From Agromyces sp. H66 (GTDB taxonomy: Bacteria; Actinomycetota; Actinomycetes; Actinomycetales; Microbacteriaceae): a stretch of DNA of 64,000 nt. The translations under genes and the position numbers were made by a program. The stretch is from the NCBI RefSeq assembly GCF_004959775.1, contig NZ_SJZG01000001.1:248001-312000 (forward strand), in the 5' to 3' direction. The notes under the pieces were generated by a model. That model saw only the letters and a list, made by a program, of their open reading frames with translations, had not been told where the DNA came from and searched no databases. Below, piece by piece: positions 16,395-25,507 of this stretch; within the stretch, counting starts at the first letter, position 1, and the number at the start of each line of letters is the position of its first letter.

Positions 16395-17156
16395 TCACCG
16401 AGCTCGAGACGCGCGCTCCCAGAGGGCTTCGAGTGCGCTCACCAGCCGCTCGGGCTCGATGCGGTGCGGCGGATCGAAGTGATGTCGTTCCGGGAACACC
16501 TCGAGGGTGAAGTCCGAGAAGATGGACCGGCACCGCTCGGCCATCTCGCCGAAGAAATCGGCGTTGCTCCGACCGCCGAGTGCGTAATACACGGGTACAT
16601 CGATGGCTCGCAGCACGTCGACATCGACGTGGGTTCGGGCGAATGCACGCATGATCGCCGCGATGCCGGCGGGCCTCGTCCGCATCCACTCGGGAGCGGG
16701 TCCGTCGGGGCGGGGAGGCGGTTCGACGCCGGGTGCCAACTGGATCCTGGTGAACTCGGCGAGCCTGGCGTCGGGCGGCAGCTTCGCCGCCTCGTCGAGT
16801 TCCGCCCTGGTGCGCAGTTCGCCGGGACCCATGTCGTCGTTGCCCAGCCAGGCGGGCTCGAGGAGGGCCAGGCTCTCGATGCGCTCGGGGTGGGCCGCCG
16901 TGAACGCGAAGGCGACCGCGCCACCGCCCGAGTACCCCATCAGGTGGAAGCGCTCGAAGCGGGCCTCGTCGGCTGCCCGCAGCACGCCCTCGATCTCGAG
17001 GTCGAGCCCGTAGTCGGCGGGCGGCTCACCGTGGGCGTAGATCTCGAGGTCCTTGACGACCGGATCGACCCAGGCGGGGAGTTCCTCGCGCAGGACGGCG
17101 AAGGCGAGGTCCGCCGGGAGGATGATGCCCGGTAGGAAGATCACCGACGCTCGCAT
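16395..17156 (-). CDS. Alpha/beta hydrolase
   Basis: A 253-residue alpha/beta hydrolase. The nucleophile elbow is LMGYSGGGAVAFAF (Ser), the oxyanion strand RASVIFLPGIILPAD, and the likely catalytic His is in ERHHFDPPHRIE near the C-terminus. An acidic residue is plausible near DVPVYYALGGRSNADFF. The class includes esterases and lactonases; the substrate is unknown. ATG 17156 follows a GGGAGGT ribosome site at the right distance, preferred over an upstream ATG at 17207. Confidence 0.9.
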   Translation of the reverse strand: MRASVIFLPGIILPADLAFAVLREELPAWVDPVVKDLEIYAHGEPPADYGLDLEIEGVLRAADEARFERFHLMGYSGGGAVAFAFTAAHPERIESLALLEPAWLGNDDMGPGELRTRAELDEAAKLPPDARLAEFTRIQLAPGVEPPPRPDGPAPEWMRTRPAGIAAIMRAFARTHVDVDVLRAIDVPVYYALGGRSNADFFGEMAERCRSIFSDFTLEVFPERHHFDPPHRIEPERLVSALEALWERASRAR

Positions 17157-17246
17157 GGCCGACCTCCCGGATGCCGCGGGACGAAGTGCACGATTGTTCG
17201 GAACCAACGGTACCGCGCCGGCGTCCCGGCCGTCAGTCCGCCGACG

Positions 17247-17906
17247 CTACCCGCGCCCGAGCCCGGCGTCGCGGGCGCGCACGATCGCCTCGGCGCGGTC
17301 GGCGACCTGCAGCTTCGCGAAGATGTTCGACACGTTGTTGCGCACGGTCTTCGGCGAGAGGAAGAGCGCCTGCGCGATCTGCGGGTTCGACCGGCCGGCG
17401 GCGAGCAGGTCGAGCACCTCCCGCTCGCGCGCCGTGAGCTGCGGGAACACCTCGGCGACCGGCGCCGACGCCGGCCCAGCCGCGAAGAACTCCGCGACGC
17501 GCCGCGCGATCGCCGCCCCGAACACGAGCTCCCCGGCCGCGGCGCTGCGGATCGCCCGAAGGATCTCATGCTGGCTCGCGCCCTTCACGAGGTAGCCGCG
17601 GGCGCCGGCGCGCATCGCCGCGAAGACGGTCTCGTCGTCCTCCGACATGGTGAGCACCACGACGGCGAGGTGCGGATGCCGCGACACCAGCTCGCGGGTC
17701 GCGGCGATGCCGTCGAGGCGCGGCATCTGCACGTCCATCACGACGACGTCGGGGTCGGCGGCCTCGACGACCGAGAGCGCCTCCCGGCCGTCGGCGGCGG
17801 TCGCGGCGACGTCGACGCCGTCCATCGATTCGAGGAGCATCGACAGGCCCTCGCGGTACACGGGGTGGTCGTCGACGAGCACGACGCGGATCGGGTCCTC
17901 AGGCAT
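17247..17906 (-). CDS. NarL/LuxR-type response regulator
   Basis: A 219-residue response regulator. The receiver domain is at residues 5-120, with acidic pocket VVLVDDH and the phospho-acceptor Asp in DVVVMDVQMPRLDG; the LuxR-type HTH is at about 150-215 (LTAREREVLDLLAAGRSNPQ, LSPKTVRNNVSNIFAKLQV). Its ATG lies inside the 3' end of the sensor kinase gene, an 8-bp overlap that couples the pair. It probably activates or represses genes near a GTGTCCCG-type site seen upstream of the kinase. Confidence 0.95.
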   Translation of the reverse strand: MPEDPIRVVLVDDHPVYREGLSMLLESMDGVDVAATAADGREALSVVEAADPDVVVMDVQMPRLDGIAATRELVSRHPHLAVVVLTMSEDDETVFAAMRAGARGYLVKGASQHEILRAIRSAAAGELVFGAAIARRVAEFFAAGPASAPVAEVFPQLTAREREVLDLLAAGRSNPQIAQALFLSPKTVRNNVSNIFAKLQVADRAEAIVRARDAGLGRG

Positions 17907-19998
17907 CGGCGGTGGCCTCCATGGGGGTCTCGGCTTCGGGTTCGGGCTGCCCATCGGGCGGAGCGACCGGATGCCCCAGCGGCAGCGCCGCTCGGACGAC
18001 GGTGCCGCGCCCATCGGCGGGTCCGATCTCGAGCGTGCCGCCGAGTTCCGCCGCCCGCTCGCGCAGCGACCGCAGGCCGACACCGCCGACCGCGTCGACC
18101 GGGATGCCGGCACCGTCGTCGCGCACCTCGGCGCGGAGCATCCGCTCGTCGAGCTCGAGGCGCACGACCACGTGCGCGGCGCCCGAGTGCCGGCGCGCGT
18201 TGGTGAGCGCCTCGGAGACGATGCGGTAGGCGGCGACCTCCACGGCCGGCGGCAACTCGCGGGGCAGGTCGCCCGACACCTCCACGGCGAGGCCGCCGCC
18301 CGTGAGACGCGTCGCCTGCTGTTCGAGTGCGCGCACGAGCCCGAGGTCGTCGAGGGCCGGCGGCCGCAGGTCGTGCACGATGCGGCGGATCTCGTCGATC
18401 ACCTCCGACTGGTCGTCGATGGCCGCGTCGAGCAGGGCGAGCGAGCGCTCGGGGTCGCGTTCGGCGAGGTTCCGGGCGGTCTCGAGGCGCAGCTTCACGC
18501 CGCCGAGGAGCGGGCCGAGGCCGTCGTGCAGCTCGCGGCGCAGGCGCGAGCGTTCCTCCTCGCGGGCGACGACGAGTCGCTCGCGGATCGCCTGCAGCTC
18601 GCGGCCCAGCTCGGCGTTGCGCATCGCGGCCACGGCGAGCCGGACGAGGTCGCCGAGGAGGCGCTGGTCGCGCTCCGACACGACCGGCCGTCGTCCCGGT
18701 TCCATCAGGATGCGACCCACGACGGCGCCGCCGTAGTCGATCGGGATCTCCTCAAGCGCCGCCGTGGGGGTGCCCTGCTCGGCGACGATCGGGTCGGCGT
18801 CGGGCCGGTCGAGCTCGACGCGCACGTACGGCGACGCGAACGCCTCGGCGATGGCGGCGGCGAGGTCGCCGAGCCGGGTGGGCGTGTCGGTGGCCCGGTC
18901 GAGGCGATCGCCGAGCGACGACACCACGCCGTAGGGGTCGCTGCGCCGGCCGTTCACGATCAGGCTCGCGAGGGCGAACAGCCGACCGCGAAGCGGCGCG
19001 TAGGCGAGCATCACCACCACCACGGCCACGAGCATCGCGGCGCGATCGTCGATCGCGCTCCCGACGGCGAGCACCACGAGCACGTCGACCGCCACGATCG
19101 CGGCGATGAGCACCGCGTACACGAGCGTCCACGACAGCAGGCGGTCGATGGCGTAGAGCCGGTGGCGCGTCACCGCGACCACGACCGACGCAGACATGAG
19201 CGCGATGGTCACCGCGACCAGCACATCGACGAGCACGGCCGGCAGCAGCGGAGCGATCGCGAGTGACGCGACGAACACCACACCCGACCAGACCAGCCAC
19301 CGCAGCTGCGCGCGCTCCTCGGCCGTCGCGCCGAATCGGCGGCTCACCGCGACGACCAGCGCGAGCAGGAGGCTCGCGATGAGGCACGGCAGTGCGGCGG
19401 CGAGGATTGCGACCCACGCGACATCCGGCAGCGGGATCGTCGGCAGCGGCGGCTCGAACGCGGCGAGCAGCTCGGTGCGCAGAGGGTCGTCGGAGGCGAG
19501 CACGTCGTAGGGCACGAACAGGAACGCGAACGGCATCACGAGCCCGAGTACGATCGCGACGATCGACACGGCGCGCCAGCCGCGGCCGCGCCGCAGCCGG
19601 CCGTCGGGGAACAGCAGCAGGAGCAGCACGATCGGCAGGATCAGCACCGACCCGAGTCGCGTGAACATCCAGAACGCCGGCACCGCCCACCACGCGTCGC
19701 GATCCTCGTACCAGGCGAGGTTCACCGCAGCGGAGGCGAGGCCGTCGATCACCCACAGCGTGCCGAACCCGGCGAGCACCACGGCGATCGGATGCCACGG
19801 CAACCGCCAGAGCAGGAGGCACCCGGGCACCAGCATCGCGACCCCCGGCAGCACCCCCGACCAGCCTGAGGACATCGGCGCGTCGGGGTGCTCGGGCAGC
19901 ACGCGCAGGTCGAACGCGATCGCGCCGACGGCCGCCACGAGCGACACGCACAGCGCGACGATCGTCGCGATGCGGCTCGTGGCGAGGGCGCGGGTCAT
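17899..19998 (-). CDS. NarL-partner sensor histidine kinase
   Basis: A 699-residue membrane sensor kinase. About nine hydrophobic segments fill residues 1-330. A GAF-like linker follows (TRLGDLAAAIAEAFASPYVRV). The dimerisation/His domain is REEERSRLRRELHDGLGPLLGG, with the phospho-His in ELHDG. The HATPase domain has EALTNARRHSGAAHV, DDGAGIP and GVGLRSLRERA. The N-terminal multi-helix sensor suggests a membrane-embedded signal. It overlaps its response regulator by 8 bp. The start at ATG 19998 is tentative, as no strong ribosome site is visible. Confidence 0.93.
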   Translation of the reverse strand: MTRALATSRIATIVALCVSLVAAVGAIAFDLRVLPEHPDAPMSSGWSGVLPGVAMLVPGCLLLWRLPWHPIAVVLAGFGTLWVIDGLASAAVNLAWYEDRDAWWAVPAFWMFTRLGSVLILPIVLLLLLFPDGRLRRGRGWRAVSIVAIVLGLVMPFAFLFVPYDVLASDDPLRTELLAAFEPPLPTIPLPDVAWVAILAAALPCLIASLLLALVVAVSRRFGATAEERAQLRWLVWSGVVFVASLAIAPLLPAVLVDVLVAVTIALMSASVVVAVTRHRLYAIDRLLSWTLVYAVLIAAIVAVDVLVVLAVGSAIDDRAAMLVAVVVVMLAYAPLRGRLFALASLIVNGRRSDPYGVVSSLGDRLDRATDTPTRLGDLAAAIAEAFASPYVRVELDRPDADPIVAEQGTPTAALEEIPIDYGGAVVGRILMEPGRRPVVSERDQRLLGDLVRLAVAAMRNAELGRELQAIRERLVVAREEERSRLRRELHDGLGPLLGGVKLRLETARNLAERDPERSLALLDAAIDDQSEVIDEIRRIVHDLRPPALDDLGLVRALEQQATRLTGGGLAVEVSGDLPRELPPAVEVAAYRIVSEALTNARRHSGAAHVVVRLELDERMLRAEVRDDGAGIPVDAVGGVGLRSLRERAAELGGTLEIGPADGRGTVVRAALPLGHPVAPPDGQPEPEAETPMEATADA

Positions 19999-20019
19999 CC
20001 GATCATGGTGGCAGCCGGG

Positions 20020-20049
20020 GTGTCCCGCTGTCACGGGACACGTGTCCCG
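20020..20049. promoter_or_regulatory. GTGTCCCG triple repeat before sensor kinase
   Basis: GTGTCCCG (20020-20027), its inverse CGGGACAC (20034-20041) after a 6-nt spacer, and GTGTCCCG again (20042-20049). This is a dyad plus adjacent inverse, 22 nt upstream of the kinase start on the minus strand, consistent with an operator for the cognate response regulator. Confidence 0.5.
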
Positions 20050-20072
20050 TTCATCGGCGCGGCTGCGCGCGG

Positions 20073-22457
20073 TCAGCCGGCGACACGGGCGCCGGCGAGC
20101 TCGGGCGGGCACGCGCGGGCCGCGGCATCCGCTCCGGCGACCGATTCGAGGCGGTCGAGGGCGGCGAGCGTCGCGACGCGGTCGCCCCGCCTCCAGTGCG
20201 CGCGGACCAGTCGGGTGAGCGCGGTGGTCTGGTGGGTGACGTCACCGGCGCTCCGTGCCGCACCGAGGGCCTCTTCGAGGAGGGCGACGCGCTCGTCGGA
20301 TCCGGCCAGCCGTGCCCGGAGCAGGAGGCTGCGGGTCACGCAGCGCAGGTCGCCGAGGCGCCGGAACGTCGCCGTGAGCTCGGCGAGGTCGTCGGGCGCG
20401 GCGAGTCCCTCCCGTTCGTCGGCGTCGGGCGAGCGCCGACTCGGTTCATCGGATGCCGCGGGGCTCGCGGCATCCGTTCGAAGCATGGCCTGCACGAGGT
20501 GGGCGTGGGCGAGCTCGTGCTGGTTCCCGGTCCGCAGGGCGTAGTCGGCGCACTCGGCCGCCCACAGGGCCGCCTGCTCGAGCCCGAGCCGATCCTCCGC
20601 CGCAGAGAACGCCATCATGAAGCGCGCGTTGTTGGCGTGCATGGCATCGCCGGCGAGCGCGTAGCCGCGCATGGCGGCCTCGAACGCGGCGACGGCGCGG
20701 ACCGAATCCGGAGGCGAGGCGTGGCAGTACGCGACGCCCCGCATCTGGCGGATCGCGGCGAGTTCCCACGCCTGGTCGAGCTCGATGGCGAGCCGCTCGG
20801 CCTCGTCGAGGTGCGCCTGCGCCTCGGGGACGCGGTCGTGGTACGCGTCGGCGAGGCCCGCGAGGTGGTTGGCCGCGAGGCGCGACCGGGGGTCGTCGGC
20901 GCGGGCGAGCGCCAGCCGCGCGAGCTCGTCGACGAGGTTCACGTCGACGAAGGCGAGCCCGATGCCGAGATCGAGCAGTTGCCGGGCGGAGGCCCCGGCA
21001 CGCACCCGCTCGTCGTTCGCCGCCATGGCGAGCGTTCGCACGCTGTCGACGTCGGAGCCGTACTGCTCGACGCCCACGGCCAACGATGCGGCGAGGGAGA
21101 TGGCCGACGGATGCCCCGCCGCGAGCGCCCATCGAATGGCCGCATTGACCTCGGGGCACAGGGTCTCCGACGTGCGCACGGCCTCGGCGCTGTCGTCGAT
21201 GCGTGCGTGGCGCACGAACTCGGTCACGACCTCGTCGATGTACTCCGCGTGCCGTCGCAGCACCTCGCGGATGACGGCGGGATCGGTGCGTGCCCGCACG
21301 AACTCGCGCATGACGGCGAGGAGCCGGAATCGACGTGGACGCCCACCGGCCGGAACGACCATGGAGTGGTCGAGGAGGCGCAGCAGCACGCCCTCCGCGC
21401 CCTGATGGGTGACCGCGACGGCGAGGTCGACGTCGAACGTGCGGGGCAGGGCGGCGAGTCGGCAGAGCACCTCGCGTTCCTCGTCGGTGAGCAGGTCCCA
21501 CGTCCATTCGAACGCGGTCTCGAGGGTGCGGTGACGGCCCTCGGGCACGGCCCGGTCGAGTGTGGCGAAGTCGCGGTCGAGGCGCACCGCGAGCTCGTCG
21601 AGGGAGAGGTGGCGGGCGACCGCGGCGGCGAGTTCCAGGGCGAGCGGCAACCCGTCGAGCCGACGGCAGACCCGCGCCGCCACCTCGTAGTCGGCGGGCG
21701 CGGGCCGGGCGGCCGACAGCGCCATCGGCGCCGCGGTCGCACGACCGGCGACGCCCAGCCGGTCGAGGAACATGGCGACGGCCGCGGCATCCGGACCCTC
21801 CGTCGCGAGCGGCGCGAGCGGATACACCGACTCGGCGGCGTCGCCGATGGGGGTGCGCGAGGTCGTGAGCACGCGCAGGTCGGGGGCGGCGGATTGCGCG
21901 CGCGCCACGATCTCGCCGGCGGCGGGACCGACCCGGTCGGCGTTGTCGAGCACGAGCAGGTACGGGTTCGCCGCGAGCGCCACGGCGATCGAGGCGGAGG
22001 CATCCGTGCTCGACCCCGCCTCGAGGTCGAGTGCCCGGGCGATGCGGGCGACGACGTCCCCGGGCTCGGCGTGCTCGAGCTCGACCACCACGGGCACGCG
22101 TTCGCTGCGGCCCGCGAACTCGAGGGCGAGGCGCGTCTTGCCGACGCCGCCCGGCCCGACCACGGTGACCCATCGGTGCGTCTCGAGCAGGTCGGCGAGG
22201 GCGGCGAGCTCGGCGTCGCGGCCGACGAACGCGTTGCGGGGCAGTCGCACGGATGCCGCGCGCTCGCGCCGCGCGCCGGCCGCCGCGATGAGGTCGGCGC
22301 GCGATTCGGCGCCGAGCTTGCGCTTCAGGCTCGCGATGTGGCTCTCGACGGTGCGCACGGAGATGAACAACTCCGCCGCGATCTCGGGGTTGCTGAGGCG
22401 CCGTTCGATGGCGGTGAGCACCGCGCTCTCACGGGGGGTCAATCGCTGGCCCGGCAC
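20073..22457 (-). CDS. LuxR-HTH/ATPase regulator (LAL/AfsR-like architecture)
   Basis: A 794-residue protein with an N-terminal LuxR-type HTH (residues 1-60: LTPRESAVLTAIERRLSNPE, FISVRTVESHIASLKRKLGA) and an NTPase domain with Walker A VGPGGVGKTRLALEF and Walker B LLVLDNAD. A TPR-rich C-terminal half follows. HTH-first order differs from MalT/LAL proteins, where the HTH is C-terminal, and matches a group of actinobacterial predicted-ATPase regulators. It is a signal-integrating transcription factor of unknown ligand. GTG 22457 is supported by TAGACT at exactly -12 to -7. Downstream, after 74 bp, lies the two-component pair. Confidence 0.9.
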   Translation of the reverse strand: MPGQRLTPRESAVLTAIERRLSNPEIAAELFISVRTVESHIASLKRKLGAESRADLIAAAGARRERAASVRLPRNAFVGRDAELAALADLLETHRWVTVVGPGGVGKTRLALEFAGRSERVPVVVELEHAEPGDVVARIARALDLEAGSSTDASASIAVALAANPYLLVLDNADRVGPAAGEIVARAQSAAPDLRVLTTSRTPIGDAAESVYPLAPLATEGPDAAAVAMFLDRLGVAGRATAAPMALSAARPAPADYEVAARVCRRLDGLPLALELAAAVARHLSLDELAVRLDRDFATLDRAVPEGRHRTLETAFEWTWDLLTDEEREVLCRLAALPRTFDVDLAVAVTHQGAEGVLLRLLDHSMVVPAGGRPRRFRLLAVMREFVRARTDPAVIREVLRRHAEYIDEVVTEFVRHARIDDSAEAVRTSETLCPEVNAAIRWALAAGHPSAISLAASLAVGVEQYGSDVDSVRTLAMAANDERVRAGASARQLLDLGIGLAFVDVNLVDELARLALARADDPRSRLAANHLAGLADAYHDRVPEAQAHLDEAERLAIELDQAWELAAIRQMRGVAYCHASPPDSVRAVAAFEAAMRGYALAGDAMHANNARFMMAFSAAEDRLGLEQAALWAAECADYALRTGNQHELAHAHLVQAMLRTDAASPAASDEPSRRSPDADEREGLAAPDDLAELTATFRRLGDLRCVTRSLLLRARLAGSDERVALLEEALGAARSAGDVTHQTTALTRLVRAHWRRGDRVATLAALDRLESVAGADAAARACPPELAGARVAG

Positions 22458-22463
22458 GGCGCC

Positions 22464-22469
22464 AGTCTA
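22464..22469 (-). promoter_or_regulatory. -10 hexamer of a leaderless promoter
   Basis: TAGACT on the minus strand occupies -12 to -7 of GTG 22457, suggesting that the regulator mRNA starts at its start codon. Confidence 0.5.
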
Positions 22470-22515
22470 GATCCGGCGGTGCCCGGCCGCACCGGTGCGA
22501 CCCCTGAAGACGGGG

Positions 22516-23169
22516 TCAGGGCCGACGGCCCGTCTCGTGCGCCCAGATCGCGAGTTCCACGCGGTTGCGGGCGCCGATCTTCGCCATGAGGTTCCCGAGG
22601 TGGGTCTTCACGGTGCTGACCGAGAGGTGCAGCTCGTCGGCGATCTCGAGGTTGCCGAGGCCCCGCGCGACGGCGGCGAGCACGTGCTCCTCGCGTTCGG
22701 TGAGCGGCTCGACGGGCTGCGCGGGTGCGGCGGCGGGTGCGGAGCCGGCGAACGCCTCGAGCAGACGCACCGTGACGTTCGGGTCGATGAGCGCGTCACC
22801 GCGCGCAGCGGCGTGCACGGCCTGCGTGAGCAGGGCCGGGCCGGCGTTCTTCAGGAGGAACCCGCGAGCGCCCGCCCGCAACGCCTCGTACACGACCTCG
22901 TCGAGATCGAACGTGGTGATGACGACCACCGGCAGCGGGTCCTCCACGCCCGGCCCGGCGAGGGTTCGCGTCGCCTCGATGCCGTCGACCACCGGCATCC
23001 GGATGTCGAAGAGGCACACGTCGGGCCGCAGGCTGAGCGCCAGCGCTACCGCCTCGGCGCCGTCGGCGGACTCGCCGACCACCTCGAGGTCGGGCTGGGC
23101 GTCGAGGATCATGCGCAGACCGGTGCGCACGAGCTCCTGGTCGTCGGCGATCAGCACGCGCACGGTCAT
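22516..23169 (-). CDS. NarL/LuxR-type response regulator (DesR-like)
   Basis: A 217-residue response regulator. The receiver has VLIADDQELVRTG and the phospho-acceptor in DVCLFDIRMPVVDG. The LuxR HTH is LTEREEHVLAAVARGLGNLE followed by LSVSTVKTHLGNLMAKIGA. Its ATG overlaps the kinase stop (ATGA), forming a tight operon with that kinase and the DUF2306 protein. The target is unknown; the DUF2306 membrane protein may be part of the signal or the output. Confidence 0.95.
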   Translation of the reverse strand: MTVRVLIADDQELVRTGLRMILDAQPDLEVVGESADGAEAVALALSLRPDVCLFDIRMPVVDGIEATRTLAGPGVEDPLPVVVITTFDLDEVVYEALRAGARGFLLKNAGPALLTQAVHAAARGDALIDPNVTVRLLEAFAGSAPAAAPAQPVEPLTEREEHVLAAVARGLGNLEIADELHLSVSTVKTHLGNLMAKIGARNRVELAIWAHETGRRP

Positions 23170-24371
23170 GCCGACCAACCCGTCCGGGGAAGCACGGCCG
23201 TCACGGCCCAGCCGCCATCGTGCGCCGGGCCTGCCTCGCAGGTGCCGCCGAGCAGGGCCGCGCGCTCGGCCATGCCGATGAGACCGTAGCCGAGGGCAGC
23301 GGATGCCGCGGGGTCGCCGTCGTCGCGCACGTCGAGCCGCACGCCGTGCTCGTCGGCCCGCACGAGCACGTCGACGTGCGTCGCGTTGCGCGCGTGCCGC
23401 CGCGCGTTCGTCACGGACTCCTGCGCCATCCGGTACACCGCGGCGGCGACGGTCGACGGCACCGCGTCGACGTCCCCCACGAGCCGCACGTCGACGTCGG
23501 GGCCGCCCGGGTGCGCGCCGTCGAGACGCCGCAGGTCGGCGATGGCCGGACCGGGCGCGTGCTCGGGCCGCGTCGAGGCGCCGGCGGCGGTCGCGCCGGC
23601 CGCGCCCTGCGCGCCGCCCGCGCCGTCGCGCCGGAGCATCCGCACGATCGAGCGCATCTCGTCGAGCGTGCGCGACGCCTCGTCCTCGATCACGTGCAGC
23701 ACGCGGGCCGCGGCATCCGGATCGGTCGCCGCCACCGCGGTACCGGCCTGGGCCTGGATCGCGATCGCGGAGACGTGGTGGGCGACGGTGTCGTGCAGGT
23801 CGCGCGCGAGCTGTTCGCGCTCGACGAGGCGGATGCGGTCGACCTCCCGCGCGCGGGCCGCGGCACGCCAGCGGAACGCGACGCCCAACGTGACTGTCGC
23901 GCTGAGGACGGCGAGCGCGCCGATGACGTCGGCGAGCTCGATGGTCTGGCCGGCGAACGACTGGAGTGCGAAGGAGAGGAGGGAGCTGGCCGCCACGAGG
24001 CCCGCAGCGGCCAGCATCGCGCGCCCCGTGCCCCAGCGCACCACCGCGTAGATCAGGATGAGGAAGTAGGCCGTCGAGACGAGCTGCGGGTCGCCGCCGG
24101 TGGCGAGCGTGCCGAGCGCGCCGGCTCCGAAGGCGATCGCGAGCATGAGCCCCGGGCGGGTGCGACGCCAGAGCAGCGTGGGGACGAGCGCGATGAGCGT
24201 GATCGCCCACAGGACCCGCCCCGGCGCCTCGGGCCGCGCCACCGCTTCGAGCGCGACGAGGGGTGGGAGCGCGGCGACGAGCACCCAGTCGCGCCAGACG
24301 CGCCGGGGCGGCGGTGGGGTGGCGGCCGGAGCATCCCACACCGAACGGAGGGGGCTCGTCATGACCCTCAT
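23166..24371 (-). CDS. DesK-type sensor histidine kinase
   Basis: A 401-residue kinase with four or five N-terminal helices (VLVAALPPLVALEAV, VLWAITLIALVPTLLW, AYFLILIYAVVRWG and others). The His box is EREQLARDLHDTVAHHVSAI with phospho-His in DLHDT. The catalytic domain has ESVTNARRHARN, VRDDGDP and GYGLIGMAERA. The ATG at 24371 overlaps the TGA of the DUF2306 gene, which supports this start over the internal ATG 24362. It overlaps the response regulator at its 3' end. Confidence 0.94.
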   Translation of the reverse strand: MRVMTSPLRSVWDAPAATPPPPRRVWRDWVLVAALPPLVALEAVARPEAPGRVLWAITLIALVPTLLWRRTRPGLMLAIAFGAGALGTLATGGDPQLVSTAYFLILIYAVVRWGTGRAMLAAAGLVAASSLLSFALQSFAGQTIELADVIGALAVLSATVTLGVAFRWRAAARAREVDRIRLVEREQLARDLHDTVAHHVSAIAIQAQAGTAVAATDPDAAARVLHVIEDEASRTLDEMRSIVRMLRRDGAGGAQGAAGATAAGASTRPEHAPGPAIADLRRLDGAHPGGPDVDVRLVGDVDAVPSTVAAAVYRMAQESVTNARRHARNATHVDVLVRADEHGVRLDVRDDGDPAASAALGYGLIGMAERAALLGGTCEAGPAHDGGWAVTAVLPRTGWSA

Positions 24372-25102
24372 GATAGGCGCGCGGGCAACGCCCCGGATCG
24401 ACGGGAGCGGTGGGCCACCGGGCCCGACCCGGCCGCGCGCCGGCGGATGACCGCCTCGGCGACGGCCAGGTTGATCACCCAGCCCGCGCCCATGGCCACG
24501 GCCCGACCGGCTTCGTCGGGCGTTCCGCCGAGCAGCAGCCACGGCAGGTGCGTGAACACCTGGGTGCCGGCGCCCAGCCCGATGGCGTACGCACGGGTCG
24601 TCCACGCACTGTGTGCGCGCACGTCGCCCTGCCGGATCGCCAAGATCGCCACGACGAGGCTCGCCGCCATGGCCGTGCCGAACAGCAGCCGGAGCACGAG
24701 GAGTGCTTCCCCGTCGACGGCGGGCAGCGCGGGGGACAGGCTCAGCCAGAGCCCCGAGAGCGCGGCGATCAGCCCGGCCGGCAACACCGCGCGCCCGGCG
24801 ATCCGGTGCCAGCGCCGGCGTCGCAGCGACGGCACGAACTGGAACGCGCCGAGCACGCTGAACACGCTCGCGCCCACGATATGCAGCACCACGGGCACCG
24901 GCGCGTCGAAGAACCGCGCGTTGCCGGGCGTGATGGCCGCCGCGCTCGCCAGCTCGGTGAGCCGGGCCGCCCCGGCCACGATCGGCACGAGGCTCAGCAG
25001 CAGGAGCCCGGTGACGGCCCACGCCGCCCGCTTCCGGTTCGCCGGTCGACCGCGGGCCGTGCGGGCAATGGGTGACGGGCGGGTGACGGATGATTCGCTC
25101 AT
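24368..25102 (-). CDS. DUF2306 membrane protein
   Basis: A 244-residue membrane protein with about seven hydrophobic segments. A basic N-terminus precedes WAVTGLLLLSLVPIVAGAARL. The loop VPSLRRRRWHRIAGRAVLPAG and the later DVRAHSAWTTRAYAIGLGAGTQ, with conserved-looking His residues, fit the DUF2306 family. The function is unknown; the His residues could bind a metal or heme. It is the first gene of a three-gene operon with a DesK-type kinase and its regulator, each overlapping by 4 bp. Confidence 0.82.
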   Translation of the reverse strand: MSESSVTRPSPIARTARGRPANRKRAAWAVTGLLLLSLVPIVAGAARLTELASAAAITPGNARFFDAPVPVVLHIVGASVFSVLGAFQFVPSLRRRRWHRIAGRAVLPAGLIAALSGLWLSLSPALPAVDGEALLVLRLLFGTAMAASLVVAILAIRQGDVRAHSAWTTRAYAIGLGAGTQVFTHLPWLLLGGTPDEAGRAVAMGAGWVINLAVAEAVIRRRAAGSGPVAHRSRRSGALPARLS

Positions 25103-25210
25103 GCCTCGATGCTGGCGAGGCGGGCCCGCCCGCGGATCGGCCGATCGGCTCGAATCACCTCGTCCGATCGGCTCGACCCGGGCCCGGCCCCCGAGAGATG
25201 CGGCCGGATT

Positions 25211-25244
25211 CGGGTCCGGCCCCCAGGAGGAGAGGCCGGACCCG
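25211..25244 (-). terminator. Perfect 11-bp hairpin
   Basis: CGGGTCCGGCC (25211-25221) and GGCCGGACCCG (25234-25244) lie 18 nt beyond the stop of the small minus-strand gene at 25262 and are likely the terminator of that gene and the upstream methyltransferase. Confidence 0.65.
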
Positions 25245-25261
25245 GTCGGCGCAGTGCGTCG

Positions 25262-25483
25262 TCAGCATTCCGCCGGGCGCGGCGGCCTCAGCGGGCGGAG
25301 GCGCCGGGGAAGCAGGGCACGGATGCCCCGGCGCGGGCGCGCGGCATCCGTCACCCCCGCCTCGGGGTCCACGGTCTCGGCCAGCCGCTCGGCGGCGACG
25401 CGCTGTCGCTCGAGCTCGTGGAGCATCCGCTGCTCGCCCAGCCGGTGGAGCTCGGCGGCGACGTAGTCTGCGCTGTGGTGCAC
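25262..25483 (-). CDS. Small 73-residue hypothetical protein
   Basis: A GTG-started frame encodes MHHSADYVAAELHRLGEQRM and continues LHELERQRVAAERLAETV, which looks amphipathic and coiled-coil-like. A basic, Pro-Arg-rich tail follows. I recognise no family. It lies 24 bp after the methyltransferase on the same strand, and a good hairpin follows its stop, which supports a real transcript end there. The tail composition resembles out-of-frame GC-rich sequence, so only the first half may be meaningful. Confidence 0.5.
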   Translation of the reverse strand: MHHSADYVAAELHRLGEQRMLHELERQRVAAERLAETVDPEAGVTDAARPRRGIRALLPRRLRPLRPPRPAEC

Positions 25484-25507
25484 GATGGATCTTCCGTTCG
25501 GGCCCTC

